Below are positions 25,415-34,397 of a stretch of DNA of 64,000 bases, piece after piece (the stretch's first letter is position 1; each line of letters starts with the position of its first letter). Source of the stretch: Streptomyces sp. V2I9 (GTDB lineage: Bacteria > Actinomycetota > Actinomycetes > Streptomycetales > Streptomycetaceae); NCBI RefSeq assembly GCF_030817475.1, contig NZ_JAUSZJ010000002.1, forward strand, positions 4,416,626-4,480,625. The letters are read 5' to 3'. The translations under genes were made by a program, and so were the position numbers. The notes beneath the pieces are model-generated. The model was not told where the DNA came from and searched no databases. It saw only the letters and a list, made by a program, of their open reading frames with translations.

Positions 25415-27139
25415 CTACGGCAGGCTGCGGACGTGCGGGCCGACCGCCTTCGACCAGGCGAACCCGGCCGTCGCGTCCCAGTTCGTCGACCAGGTCATCG
25501 CGCCGCGCAGCGACGGGTAGGTCCTGGACGGCTTGAACGAACCGCAGTTGGTGCCCTTGGTCAGGCAGTCCAGCGCCGCGTTCACGACCGACGGGGCGAC
25601 GTAGCCGCTGCCCGCGCCGCGCGTGGAGGCGGGGACGCCGATGCCGACCTGGGACGGGTCGAGGCCGCCCTCCAGCTGGATGCAGGCGAGTGCGGTGAGG
25701 AAGTCCACCGAGCCCTGCGAGTAGACCTTGCCGTCACAGCCGAGCATCGAACCGCTGTTGTAGTACTGCATGTTGACGACCGTCAGGATGTCCTTGACGT
25801 TCAGCGCGGTCTTGAAGTACTCGCCCGACGTCGACTGCATGTCGATGGTCTGCGGGGCCATGGTGAGGACCAGGCCGGGGCCCGCCTTCGCCGAGAGCTG
25901 GCGCAGCGCCTTGGTCATGTACGTGGCGTTGAGGCCGTTCTCCAGGTCGATGTCGACCCCGTTGAAGCCCCAGTCCTGCATCAGCGCGTGGACCGAGTTG
26001 GCGAACGCGGTGGCGGAGGCGTCGTTGTCGACGCGGACCGTGCCCAGCTCGCCGCCGATGGAGATGATGACGTTCTTGCCGGCCGCCTGCTTGGCCTTGA
26101 TGTCCGCGCGGAACTGCGCCTCGGTGTAGCCGTTCAGTCCGGCGGTGTCCAGGTTGAAGGTGACCGCGCCCTGCGTCGCCGTGGCGTCCGCGAAGGAGAC
26201 CGCGATGATGTCGTAGTCGGCCGGGACGTCGCTCAGCTTCTGGACGGTGGCGCCGTTGTTGAAGTTCTGCCAGTAACCGGTCACCGCGTGCTTGGGCACG
26301 GAGGTCACCGGGCCGGTGCCGTTCTTGGCCGTACGGGCGGTGATCGCCGCCGACTTGACCGACTCGCCGGCCGCGTTGGTGGCGCTCACCGAGAACTGGT
26401 AGGCGGTGTCGGCGCTCAGGCCGGTGACGGTCGCCGAGGTGCCGGTGGAGGTGGTGGCCTTCGCGCCGTCCCGGTACACGGTGTACCCGGTGGCGCCGGA
26501 GACCGCGTTCCACGACAGGGCGACGGAGGACGTGGTGGTCGCGCCCGCCGTGAGGCCGGCCGGGGTCGCCGGGACGACGGGGCCGGGCTCCTCGCCGCCT
26601 CCGCCGTCGGGACCGGTCACCTCGATGTCGTCGGCGAAGTAGGCGGCCTGCCCGTACCAGCCGTGGGTGTACACGGTCACCGAGGTGGTGTTGGCGCCGG
26701 TTTTGAAGCTCGTGGACAGCTTGGTCCAGGTGGAGGAGCCCGGTGTCCAGGTGGACACGTCGGTGGTGCCGGTGCCGCTCGCTCCGAGGTAGGCGTAGCC
26801 GCCCTGCACCCAGGAACTGAGCGTGTACGTCGAGTTGGGCTGCACCTTGACCGACTGCGAGCACTTGGCGTTGTCGTGGCCGGCGGGGGTGGCCTTCAGC
26901 GCGGACGTACCGCTGCGTACGGGGGTGGAGACTGCGGCGCCGGTGCCCCCGGTACAGGTCCAGTTCGCCAGGCCCGCTTCGAAGCCCGCGTTCTTGGCGT
27001 TGTTGACGTCGGCGGCCTGGGCGGTGCTGACGAGTCCGGTGACGGTCAGGGCCGCTGCGGCGGCGACGGCCAGGGTGGAGCCGAGCACGGGCCGGGAGCG
27101 GCGCCTGCTTCTGCGACTGCTGCCTGCGGAGCGTTCCAC
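25415..27139 (-). CDS. Secreted GH18 chitinase with carbohydrate-binding and fibronectin III domains
   Basis: A 574-aa exported enzyme hydrolysing beta-1,4 linkages of chitin. From the GTG at 27139 (GGAGG upstream, next to an 8-C run) an Arg-rich signal peptide ends at AQA near residue 42. The order is: a carbohydrate-binding-module-like domain (NAGFEAGLANWTC to about residue 175), a Gly/Glu linker, a fibronectin III domain (VPATPAGLTAGATTTSSVALSWNAV to TAKNG), then the GH18 barrel (HAVTGYWQNFNNG onward). The catalytic motif reads NGVDIDLE, with Asn where many GH18 enzymes have the first Asp, but the acid Glu and the two preceding Asp are intact. From memory of S. coelicolor gene order it could correspond to chiA (SCO5003). 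DasR-type boxes lie upstream. Confidence 0.94.
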   Translation of the reverse strand: MERSAGSSRRSRRRSRPVLGSTLAVAAAAALTVTGLVSTAQAADVNNAKNAGFEAGLANWTCTGGTGAAVSTPVRSGTSALKATPAGHDNAKCSQSVKVQPNSTYTLSSWVQGGYAYLGASGTGTTDVSTWTPGSSTWTKLSTSFKTGANTTSVTVYTHGWYGQAAYFADDIEVTGPDGGGGEEPGPVVPATPAGLTAGATTTSSVALSWNAVSGATGYTVYRDGAKATTSTGTSATVTGLSADTAYQFSVSATNAAGESVKSAAITARTAKNGTGPVTSVPKHAVTGYWQNFNNGATVQKLSDVPADYDIIAVSFADATATQGAVTFNLDTAGLNGYTEAQFRADIKAKQAAGKNVIISIGGELGTVRVDNDASATAFANSVHALMQDWGFNGVDIDLENGLNATYMTKALRQLSAKAGPGLVLTMAPQTIDMQSTSGEYFKTALNVKDILTVVNMQYYNSGSMLGCDGKVYSQGSVDFLTALACIQLEGGLDPSQVGIGVPASTRGAGSGYVAPSVVNAALDCLTKGTNCGSFKPSRTYPSLRGAMTWSTNWDATAGFAWSKAVGPHVRSLP

Positions 27140-27958
27140 TGATGCCTCCGGGGGGGGAGTTGGGGGGTGGCGGATCGTGCGGGGATGCCGGGCGGACGTC
27201 GGGGCCGGGCCGCACGGCGGGCGGGGCGGGGGATCGCGCGACCGCTGGCCGCGCTGCTGGTGTTCGTGAAGCGGGGGTCGGTGAAACACGGGTGCGTGAC
27301 GTCGTGCCGCGACGCGGGGGCTGCGACGCGTGGTGCGGTGGAGCAGGAGGTGCTGGACCGGGACGGTGAACAGGGGGTGATGTTCCGGGAGCGGTGGCCA
27401 CCGCTTGGCGCACAAAGCTGGTCCAGACCATTCGAGTTGTCAAGACCTCTGGCAGTGAGGCCTGTTCACGAGGGTGCGCGGGCGGGCGCACGGCCACCTC
27501 CGAGCGGCCGACGCGACCTCCCCCGGTACGGCCGACACGACCACCCCCGTACGGGGGTGCCGGACCGGATTCCTCCCGCTCGGGAACGTCCGCGCGAGCG
27601 CTCCCCGCCCCCCGCACGAGTGATCTTGCGCGGCGTCTCCGGATGGTCACGGAAACGACCGTACGGAAAGGCGGTCGGGTGCCCCGGAATCCACTCTGAC
27701 GTGCGCGAACGGATAGGCGGGGGAAATCCGGCGGTGTTCGAAGGTGACGCTCCGCAAGGAAAGCCGGGAGGCGGGAAATCGATTTCATCCCGTTTAGCCC
27801 TCGGGTTCCGCAGGAACAGCGTTCGGATGTTGTCGTACTGGTCTCCGATAACTGTTCTCTGCCTGGTGAGACGTGGCTACAGTGCTGGGTCAGGAGCACG
27901 GAGCAGGAGCGATTGCGGCCGGCGTCCCCACGCCGGCCGGAGCCGAAACGGGGAGAGC
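27140..27958. other. Divergent intergenic region with chitinase control sites
   Basis: About 820 bp between the chitinase and the 294-aa protein gene. It holds the two DasR-type boxes and promoter listed separately, and a pair of 24-bp near-identical direct repeats at about 27508-27557 (GCCGACGCGACC / GCCGACACGACC). The second copy merges into an 18-bp perfect palindrome, CACCCCCGTACGGGGGTG, at 27542-27559. No convincing gene is seen. Confidence 0.5.
27419..27448 (-). promoter_or_regulatory. Two DasR-responsive (dre) boxes overlapping a chitinase promoter
   Basis: TGGTCCAGACCA (27419-27430) is a perfect dyad one base off the published dre core TGGTCTAGACCA. A second, weaker copy, TTGTCAAGACCT (27437-27448), follows 18 bp further upstream. 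Paired 12-bp direct repeats of this type are known from Streptomyces chitinase promoters and bind the GntR regulator DasR, which is released by glucosamine-6-phosphate. On the minus strand the second box contains a -35-like TTGACA (27438-27443), so binding would compete with polymerase. Confidence 0.75.
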
Positions 27959-28843
27959 GTGCCGACCGCGATAGCAGTGACGAGCGCAGACCTGGTGCTG
28001 CCGCCGACCGACCAGCAGACGCCGACCGCCGCGCTGCTCCAAGCCCCCGAGGCCCAGGCGCTGGAGCTGGCCATCGGCGACATGCACCTGCTGCTCGAAC
28101 AGCACGGGTATGTGATCGCCCTGTACCCCTCGGGCATCCGGCCCGAGCACGAGCGCCGCCTCCACTCCATCCGCTCGGTGCTGGAGAGCGACCGGATCGC
28201 CCTGGTCAAGGTCGATCTCCCGCCCCTGGGCGTCGCCGTACTGGTGCGCCAGCTACGGCAGTTGTCCATCTGCGACTTCAGCCCCGGCGTGGTCGCCGCC
28301 GCCGCCCGGCTGCTCTCGCACTACATCTACGCCGGCGCCCTCCTCAACTCCGTCGCCCGGCTCGACCGGGTCCCGGTCAGCCTCAAGAGCCACGCCAAGT
28401 CCTGGGTCCCCGGCAGCCAGTTCGCCGTGCTCGCCGGCCCCGAGGCGCAACTGGTGAAGGTGGGGCCGACCGCGGAACCGCTGACGGGGCCGGACTTCGC
28501 CACGCATCTTCTGGTGGCCAAGGGGAATCTTCAGTCGGACTGGGTACAGGAGACCCTCGCGCCCGCCTGGAAGGTCCAGGCCGTTCACGACACGGCTGTC
28601 CCGTCCGACTCGCCGCGCTGGTGGGGTACGGGAAAGCTCGTGGAGTTCGCCGCCCACCTCCCGGACCTCTCGGTGCTCTACCAGCTGGTCGCCTCCGTGC
28701 GCCGGGAGAAATGCCACTGGTGCGCCATGGAACTCATCGGCGACCGCTGCGCATTCTGTTCCGCACCTCTCGCGGCTCCGGAGAACCGCGCGCTCCCCTC
28801 CGGTGTCCTCCACCGTGGGACCGGCGAATCCCCGGGCCCGTAG
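27959..28843 (+). CDS. Unknown protein with C-terminal zinc ribbon, first gene of the Tad pilus region
   Basis: A 294-aa soluble protein starting with GTG at 27959 behind GGGGAG. The middle part is helical (ALELAIGDMHLLLEQHGYVIALYPSGIRPEHERRLHSIRSVL). Near the C-terminus the pattern CHWCAMELIGDRCAFC gives two CxxC pairs 10 residues apart, a small zinc-ribbon knuckle. There is no signal peptide or membrane segment. It precedes cpaB by 273 bp on the same strand, so a link with the pilus genes is possible but not shown. I do not recognise the family. Confidence 0.72.
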   Translation: MPTAIAVTSADLVLPPTDQQTPTAALLQAPEAQALELAIGDMHLLLEQHGYVIALYPSGIRPEHERRLHSIRSVLESDRIALVKVDLPPLGVAVLVRQLRQLSICDFSPGVVAAAARLLSHYIYAGALLNSVARLDRVPVSLKSHAKSWVPGSQFAVLAGPEAQLVKVGPTAEPLTGPDFATHLLVAKGNLQSDWVQETLAPAWKVQAVHDTAVPSDSPRWWGTGKLVEFAAHLPDLSVLYQLVASVRREKCHWCAMELIGDRCAFCSAPLAAPENRALPSGVLHRGTGESPGP

Positions 28844-29116
28844 CCACGACCGCTTCTCCCCGTCCCCGTCCCCGCGCCCGGTCGCTCCTCCCGCACCGGC
28901 CCCACCGCTCCCGACGTTCCGCACCACCTCTGCCGCCCGGCCCCGCCCCACGGGCCGCGCACCGCCGTCTCCTCCCACGGCACGCCGCCGCACCTCCGCG
29001 GACGCGTCACCGCACACCGCCCCACCGAACCTCTCCAGAACTCCACCGCTCCCCAGCTCCGCCCCTTCCTCCGCTGTCCACCCCACGCATCCGATTCGAA
29101 CGAGGTTGTCCGGACC

Positions 29117-29824
29117 ATGAACTCCCGCCAGCGCCGCGGCGTGATACTCCTGCTCCTGTCGGTCCTGTGTGCCTTCGCGGCCTTCGCCGGGGTGCTCTCG
29201 GTGATCAGCGACGTCAACTCGAAGGTCGGCCCCGAGGTGACGGCGTACCGGCTGAAGACCAACGTGGCTCCGTACACCGCCCTGAACAGCGGCCAGTTCG
29301 AGAAGATCACGATGCCCAAACGGTGGCTCTCGGAGAACGCCGTGACCGACCTGCGGGAGGTCGAGTCGAAGATCGCGGTCACCGAGCTGCGCTCGGGCTC
29401 CCTCCTCCAGTCGGACATGATGGTCCGCAAGCCCGAACTCCGCGCCGGTGAGCAGGAGATCGCCATCATGATCGACGCCTCCACCGGCGTCGCCGGCAAG
29501 ATCACGCCGGGCGCGACGGTCAACATCTACGCCACGTTCGCCGGCGAGCAGCAGGGCGACCCCGCGCAGTCCAAAGTCATCGTCGCCAACGCCAAGGTGC
29601 TGGACGTCGGTGAGCTGACCGCCCTGAACCCGCGCCCGGACGACCGGGGCACCGGGGCGACCGAGGCCGTGCCGATCACCTTCGCCCTGAACACGCTGGA
29701 CACCCAGCGCGTCGCCTACGCCGAGTCGTTCGCCGAGCACGTCCGCCTCGCGCTCGTGGCCCCCGGCAGCGACGGCACCATCCGCCCGGGCGACCGCACC
29801 TACACGCTCGACAAGGACAAGTGA
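29117..29824 (+). CDS. cpaB: Flp pilus assembly protein CpaB (RcpC) with SAF domain
   Basis: A 235-aa protein with one N-terminal membrane helix (GVILLLLSVLCAFAAFAGVLSVI) and an extracellular part. After a beta-rich segment (VTAYRLKTNVAPYTALNSGQFEKITMPKRW) comes the SAF-like region TELRSGSLLQSDMMVRKPELRAGEQEIAIMID and then VNIYATF. In Gram-negative Tad systems CpaB/RcpC works at the outer-membrane pore. In Gram-positive bacteria its role is probably to bind peptidoglycan or the pilus outside the membrane. It is followed after 7 bp by the TadZ-like ATPase gene. Confidence 0.88.
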   Translation: MNSRQRRGVILLLLSVLCAFAAFAGVLSVISDVNSKVGPEVTAYRLKTNVAPYTALNSGQFEKITMPKRWLSENAVTDLREVESKIAVTELRSGSLLQSDMMVRKPELRAGEQEIAIMIDASTGVAGKITPGATVNIYATFAGEQQGDPAQSKVIVANAKVLDVGELTALNPRPDDRGTGATEAVPITFALNTLDTQRVAYAESFAEHVRLALVAPGSDGTIRPGDRTYTLDKDK

Positions 29825-29831
29825 GGCTGGG

Positions 29832-31145
29832 ATGACCACCAGAATCCTCCCCGCCGTCGGTGACATCGACGCGGCCCGCTCCGTCACCACCCTGCTCAGC
29901 CAGTTGCCCGACGCCGAACCGGCCACCCCGGTCGGCGACTCCACCCAGCTCATCGACGCGCTGGCCCGGTTCGCCGGCGAGGCGCTCGACGAACTGCCCG
30001 AGGTGGTGCTGGTCCACGAGCGGATCGGCCCGGTGCCGGCCCTGGAGCTGATCCGGGAGGTATCGCTGCGGTTCCCGTCCGTCGGGGTCGTCCTGATCAC
30101 CGCGGACGCCAGCCCGAACCTCTTCGCCGACGCCATGGACTCCGGGGCGCGCGGCCTGGTCACCCTCCCCCTGAGCTACGAGGAGCTGGCCAACCGCGTC
30201 CAGGCGGCGGCCCAGTGGTCCGCCGGCGTCCGCCGCCACCTCACCGCCGGGAACGAGGTCTTCACCGGCCCAGGCGGCACGGTCGTCACGGTCACCGGCG
30301 CCAAGGGCGGCGTCGGCGCGACCGTCACCGCCATCCAGCTCGCGCTGGCCGCCCAGGCGTCCGGCAACACGGTGGCGCTGGTGGACATGGACCTCCAGAC
30401 CGGGGACATCGCCTCCTTCCTCGACGTCCAGTTCCGGCGCTCCCTCGTCGACCTCGCCCTGATCACCGACATCTCGCCGCGCGTGCTGGCCGACGCCGTC
30501 TTCTCCCACTCCACCGGCCTCGCCCTCCTGCTCGCCCCCGGCGAGGGCGAACGCGGCGAGGAGGTCAGCGACCGCTCGGCCCGCCAGATCGTCAGCGCGC
30601 TCCGCACCCGCTACGAGATCGTCGTCGTCGACTGCGGCAGCCAGATGAACGGGGCCAACGCGGCGGCCGTCGAGATGGCCGACGTCGCGCTGCTGGTCAC
30701 GACCCCCGACGTCATCGCGGTGCGCGGCGCGAAACGCGTCGTACGGATGTGGGAACGGCTCCAGATCCGCAAAGCGGAGGAGACGGTGACCCTGGTCAAC
30801 CGCTTCACCCGCAACACCGAGATCCAGCCACCGCTGATCCAGAAGATCACCGGTACGCGGGTCGCCTCCGCGGCGGTCCCCGCGAACTTCAAGGAACTCC
30901 AGGCGTCCATCGACTCCGGCCGCCTCCACGAACTGGACGCCAAGAGCACGGTCAAGCAAGCGCTCTGGGGCCTGGCCGGCGAGCTGGGCATCGTCAAGGA
31001 GAGCGCGACGGCGAAGAAGAGCGGCAGCGCCCTGGTCAAGCGGAACAGCGGCGCCTTCAAGAACGACCGGGGCTCGATCGGACGCCCGCGCCGCCGGCGC
31101 GACGGCTCCGGCCGCGGGCCCGGAGACTCCGAGGGGACACGTTGA
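29832..31145 (+). CDS. tadZ: TadZ/CpaE-like localisation ATPase
   Basis: A 437-aa cytoplasmic protein. Residues 1-130 are a receiver-like domain (VGVVLITADASPNLFADAMDSGARGLVTLPLSYEEL) and the rest is a MinD/ParA-type ATPase. The deviant Walker A is GAKGGVGAT with Lys158, followed by LVDMDLQTGDIASFLDV and VVVDCGSQM (switch and Walker B). This architecture matches CpaE/TadZ, which marks the site of pilus assembly. The C-terminal 60 residues are basic and low-complexity. The stop lies three bases before the first tadE. Confidence 0.9.
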   Translation: MTTRILPAVGDIDAARSVTTLLSQLPDAEPATPVGDSTQLIDALARFAGEALDELPEVVLVHERIGPVPALELIREVSLRFPSVGVVLITADASPNLFADAMDSGARGLVTLPLSYEELANRVQAAAQWSAGVRRHLTAGNEVFTGPGGTVVTVTGAKGGVGATVTAIQLALAAQASGNTVALVDMDLQTGDIASFLDVQFRRSLVDLALITDISPRVLADAVFSHSTGLALLLAPGEGERGEEVSDRSARQIVSALRTRYEIVVVDCGSQMNGANAAAVEMADVALLVTTPDVIAVRGAKRVVRMWERLQIRKAEETVTLVNRFTRNTEIQPPLIQKITGTRVASAAVPANFKELQASIDSGRLHELDAKSTVKQALWGLAGELGIVKESATAKKSGSALVKRNSGAFKNDRGSIGRPRRRRDGSGRGPGDSEGTR

Positions 31146-31148
31146 GCG

Positions 31149-31583
31149 ATGACCACCACAAGGACGGCACGCGGCGGCATACGGGGGCGGGTCACCGCCC
31201 TGCGTGACCGCCGGGGGCGGGACCGCGGCCAGACGGCCGTCGAGTTCCTGGGCATGACCCCCTTCATCATCCTGATCATGCTCGTGCTCTGGGAGTGCGC
31301 GCTGATCGGCTACACCTTCAGCCTCGCGGGCAACGCCGCCGACGTGGGCGCGCGCAAGGGCAGCGGGGCGGAGTTCGCGTCCTGGGCCGCGTGCCAGGAG
31401 GGTGCCAAGAAGGACCTCCCCGACGCATGGGCGGAGAACGCGGTCGTCACCTGCCGCAGCGGCGGCGCCCTCTACGAGGCCACCGTGAAGCTGAAGGTCC
31501 CGGTCCTGGTACCGGGGCTGTTCGACCTCGACGTCCCGATCGAGGGCGAGGCCGGATCACCGAGGGAGGAGCAGTCATGGTGA
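31149..31583 (+). CDS. tadE: TadE-like pseudopilin
   Basis: A 144-aa protein with a basic N-terminus and the prepilin-type junction DRGQTAVEFLGM, cleavage expected after Gly27. This is followed by the hydrophobic helix TPFIILIMLVLWECALIGYTF. The mature part carries two Cys (AACQEG, VTCRSG), probably a disulfide. TadE-type pseudopilins are processed by the TadV peptidase and form minor pilus components. Its last bases overlap the start of the second TadE-like gene. Confidence 0.87.
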   Translation: MTTTRTARGGIRGRVTALRDRRGRDRGQTAVEFLGMTPFIILIMLVLWECALIGYTFSLAGNAADVGARKGSGAEFASWAACQEGAKKDLPDAWAENAVVTCRSGGALYEATVKLKVPVLVPGLFDLDVPIEGEAGSPREEQSW

Positions 31584-31984
31584 CGACACCTTCGTACGGC
31601 GGGCGCACGCGTCCCGCACGGCCGGGCGGCGACCGGGGGCAGGTCGCCATGGAGTACCTCGGCTTCCTCCCCCTGCTGCTCCTCGTCGCCATGGCGGCCA
31701 TCCAGCTCGGCCTGGCCGCGTACGCCGCGAACCAGGCGGGCACCGCGGCCCGCGCCGGGGCCCGTACGGAAGCCAGCGTGGACGCGCGCGGCAGTGGCGA
31801 GAGCAACGCGCGCGACGCCGTGAGCGACTGGGTGGAGGACGGCGGATTCCGCTACCGCCACAGCGGCGGCCAGGACATCACGGTCACGGTCCGGGTCAAG
31901 GTGCCCTCCGTCGTGCCGGGGCTGAAGGGCTGGTGGGCCGAGCGCAGCACCACCATGGCCGACGAGAGGGCCGGGGGCTTCTGA
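31577..31984 (+). CDS. Second TadE/TadF-like pseudopilin
   Basis: A 135-aa protein with the same build as its neighbour: basic leader, DRGQVAMEYLGF prepilin site, then LPLLLLVAMAAIQLGLAAYAANQAGTAARAGAR. The mature C-terminus contains a beta-rich stretch (DITVTVRVKVPSVVPGLKGWW). The ATG at 31577 overlaps the upstream gene by seven bases and has GGGAGGAG upstream. Paired TadE/TadF genes are usual in Tad loci. Confidence 0.87.
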   Translation: MVTTPSYGGRTRPARPGGDRGQVAMEYLGFLPLLLLVAMAAIQLGLAAYAANQAGTAARAGARTEASVDARGSGESNARDAVSDWVEDGGFRYRHSGGQDITVTVRVKVPSVVPGLKGWWAERSTTMADERAGGF

Positions 31985-32083
31985 CCCCGTCCCGGAAGCC
32001 CACGGACGGCCCATGACCCCCGGGGGGGGGCGCCCGCGGACGCCCCCGACCGAACCGACGCGACACCGAGGAGAGTTACGCAG

Positions 32084-33421
32084 ATGAGCCTGCGGGCACG
32101 CATGACCGCTCCGGAGGAGCACGGCGGGGCACGGGAGGACAGCCACCTGGTGGCCACCTACCGGGCCAAGCTGCTGGAGGAGATCGACCTCGCGGAGATG
32201 TCCTCGCTGGCCGCCGCCGACCGGCGGGCCCGGCTGGAGCGCGTCCTCGGCCACATCATCAGCCGTGAGGGCCCGGTCCTCTCCACCGTGGAGCGCTCGC
32301 AGCTGATCCGCCGCGTCGTCGACGAGGCGCTCGGCCTCGGCATCCTGGAACCGCTCCTGGAGGACGCGTCCATCACCGAGATCATGGTCAACGGCCCCGA
32401 CCAGATCTTCGTCGAACGCAACGGCCGGGTCGAACAGCTCCCGATGCGCTTCGGCTCCCACGAGCAGCTGATGCAGACCATCGAGCGCATCGTGTCGACC
32501 GTCAACCGCCGGGTCGACGAGTCGAACCCGATGGTCGACGCCCGCCTGCCCAGCGGCGAACGCGTCAACGTGATCATCCCGCCGCTCTCGCTGACCGGCG
32601 CGACACTCACCATCCGCCGCTTCCCGCGCTCCTTCACGCTCCACGAGATGATCGGCTTCGGCTCGCTGGACGAGCAGATGCTGGTCCTGCTCGCCGGTCT
32701 CGTCCAGGCCAAGCTCAACATCATCGTCTCGGGGGCCACCGGTACCGGCAAGACGACCCTGCTCAACGCCCTCTCCGGGCTCATCCCGAACGCCGAACGC
32801 ATCGTCACCATCGAGGACTCCGCCGAACTCCAGCTCCAGCAGAGCCATGTGATCCGGCTGGAGTCCCGACCGGCGAACGTCGAGGGCAAGGGCCAGATCA
32901 CCATCCGCGACCTGGTCCGCAACTCGCTGCGTATGCGCCCGGACCGCATCGTCGTCGGTGAGGTCCGCGGCGGCGAGTCCCTCGACATGCTCCAGGCGAT
33001 GTCCACCGGCCACGACGGCTCGCTCGCCACCGTCCACGCCAACAGCGCCGAGGACGCGCTGATGCGTCTCCAGACCCTCGCCTCGATGTCCGAGGTCGAG
33101 ATCCCCTTCGAGGCGCTGCACGACCAGATCAACAGCGCCGTCGACGTGATCGTCCAGCTCACCCGGCACGCCGACGGGGCCAGGAAGATCACCGAGATCG
33201 CCGTCCTGGACAGCCACGGCCGCGACCCGTACCGCATCGTCACGGTGGCCCGGTTCGACGCGCGGCCGATGGCCCCCGACGGCCGGATCTACGGCGACTT
33301 CCAGTACCTCCCGCTGCCCCGGAGGCTCGCCGAACGTCTCTACCTGGCCAGCCAGCCCATTCCCCAGGCGTTCGGCGTGGCCCAGTCCGCCGAACAGCTC
33401 GCCACCCGAGAGGCCAACTAG
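32084..33421 (+). CDS. tadA: TadA/CpaF pilus assembly ATPase
   Basis: A 445-aa secretion ATPase of the TadA/CpaF (VirB11-like) family, the motor for Flp pilus assembly. Motifs: ITEIMVNGPDQIFVERNGRVE in the N-terminal domain; Walker A SGATGTGKTTL at residues 216-225; the Asp box TIEDSAELQL; Walker B MRPDRIVVGEVRGGE; and the His box TGHDGSLATVHANS. It starts at the ATG at 32084 with GAGGAGAG upstream. A run of nine G lies in the 99-bp gap before it (32022-32030). Confidence 0.96.
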   Translation: MSLRARMTAPEEHGGAREDSHLVATYRAKLLEEIDLAEMSSLAAADRRARLERVLGHIISREGPVLSTVERSQLIRRVVDEALGLGILEPLLEDASITEIMVNGPDQIFVERNGRVEQLPMRFGSHEQLMQTIERIVSTVNRRVDESNPMVDARLPSGERVNVIIPPLSLTGATLTIRRFPRSFTLHEMIGFGSLDEQMLVLLAGLVQAKLNIIVSGATGTGKTTLLNALSGLIPNAERIVTIEDSAELQLQQSHVIRLESRPANVEGKGQITIRDLVRNSLRMRPDRIVVGEVRGGESLDMLQAMSTGHDGSLATVHANSAEDALMRLQTLASMSEVEIPFEALHDQINSAVDVIVQLTRHADGARKITEIAVLDSHGRDPYRIVTVARFDARPMAPDGRIYGDFQYLPLPRRLAERLYLASQPIPQAFGVAQSAEQLATREAN

Positions 33422-33431
33422 GTACCGCGCC

Positions 33432-34376
33432 ATGGACAACGTCAACCTCCCCCTGGTCACCGTCGGCGTCACGCTGCTGTGCTGCGTGCTCGGCGTGATG
33501 GGCCTGTACTCGTACTCCGGAGGCAAGGCCGACCGCGACGCCCTCGTCGACCGGCTCTCCCACGTGGGACAGATCCCGGAGACGGGCCGCGTACGCCGCT
33601 TCAAGGGGCTCGACCGCCGGCTGCGCGCCACCGCGCTCGGCCGGAAGCTGGAGCTGAAGCTCGCCGCGACCGGCATGGACATCACGCCCGGCGAGTTCTT
33701 CGTCTACGCGGTCGTCGCGATGGCCGGTCTCTGGATGATCGCCTCCTCCATGCTCGCCGCGTTCTTCGGGCCGGTCGCCGCCCTGATCGGCCTCTGGGGC
33801 ACCAACGCGTTCCTCAACTGGCAGCGGATCAAGCGCACCGAGCGCTTCATCAACCAGCTCCCCGAACTCTCCCGCATCCTCGCCAACGCCACCCAGGCCG
33901 GCCTGGCCCTGCGCACCTCGCTGTCCATGGCGGCCGAGGAGTTGGAGAACCCGGCGGGCGAGGAACTGTCGCGGGTCGCCCGCAGGCTGGCGGTCGGGGA
34001 GTCCCTGGAGGACGCGCTGAGCGAATTGACCGACCGGCTGCCCTCACGCGAACTCGTGGTCCTGGTGACGACGCTGGTGCTCTCCAACCGGGCCGGCGGT
34101 ACGGTCGTCAGCTCGCTGCGCAACCTCACCGAGACGCTGGAGGAGCGCAAGGAGACCCGCCGCGAGGTCAAGACCCAGCTCTCCCAGGTCACCGTCACCG
34201 CCTACGCCGTACCCGTCTTCGGCATCGGCGCGATGCTCCTGATGAACGCCGTCATGCCCGGCGCGCTGGACCGGATGACGGGCGCGTTCATCGGCCAGGC
34301 CGCGGTGGTGGTGTCCATCGTCCTCTACGCGATCGGGTTCATCGTCATCCGCCGCATGTCCCGTATCGACGTCTGA
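33432..34376 (+). CDS. tadB: TadB inner-membrane platform protein (type II secretion F domain)
   Basis: A 314-aa membrane protein. An N-terminal helix is followed by a cytoplasmic domain, two further helices (WMIASSMLAAFFGPVAALIGL), the T2SSF domain with FINQLPELSRILANATQAGLALRTSLSMAAEELENPAGEEL, and two C-terminal helices. TadB and TadC together form the platform on which TadA acts. The gene sits 10 bp after tadA and 21 bp before tadC. Confidence 0.93.
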   Translation: MDNVNLPLVTVGVTLLCCVLGVMGLYSYSGGKADRDALVDRLSHVGQIPETGRVRRFKGLDRRLRATALGRKLELKLAATGMDITPGEFFVYAVVAMAGLWMIASSMLAAFFGPVAALIGLWGTNAFLNWQRIKRTERFINQLPELSRILANATQAGLALRTSLSMAAEELENPAGEELSRVARRLAVGESLEDALSELTDRLPSRELVVLVTTLVLSNRAGGTVVSSLRNLTETLEERKETRREVKTQLSQVTVTAYAVPVFGIGAMLLMNAVMPGALDRMTGAFIGQAAVVVSIVLYAIGFIVIRRMSRIDV

Positions 34377-34397
34377 CGAGCTGGGAGAAGAACCATC

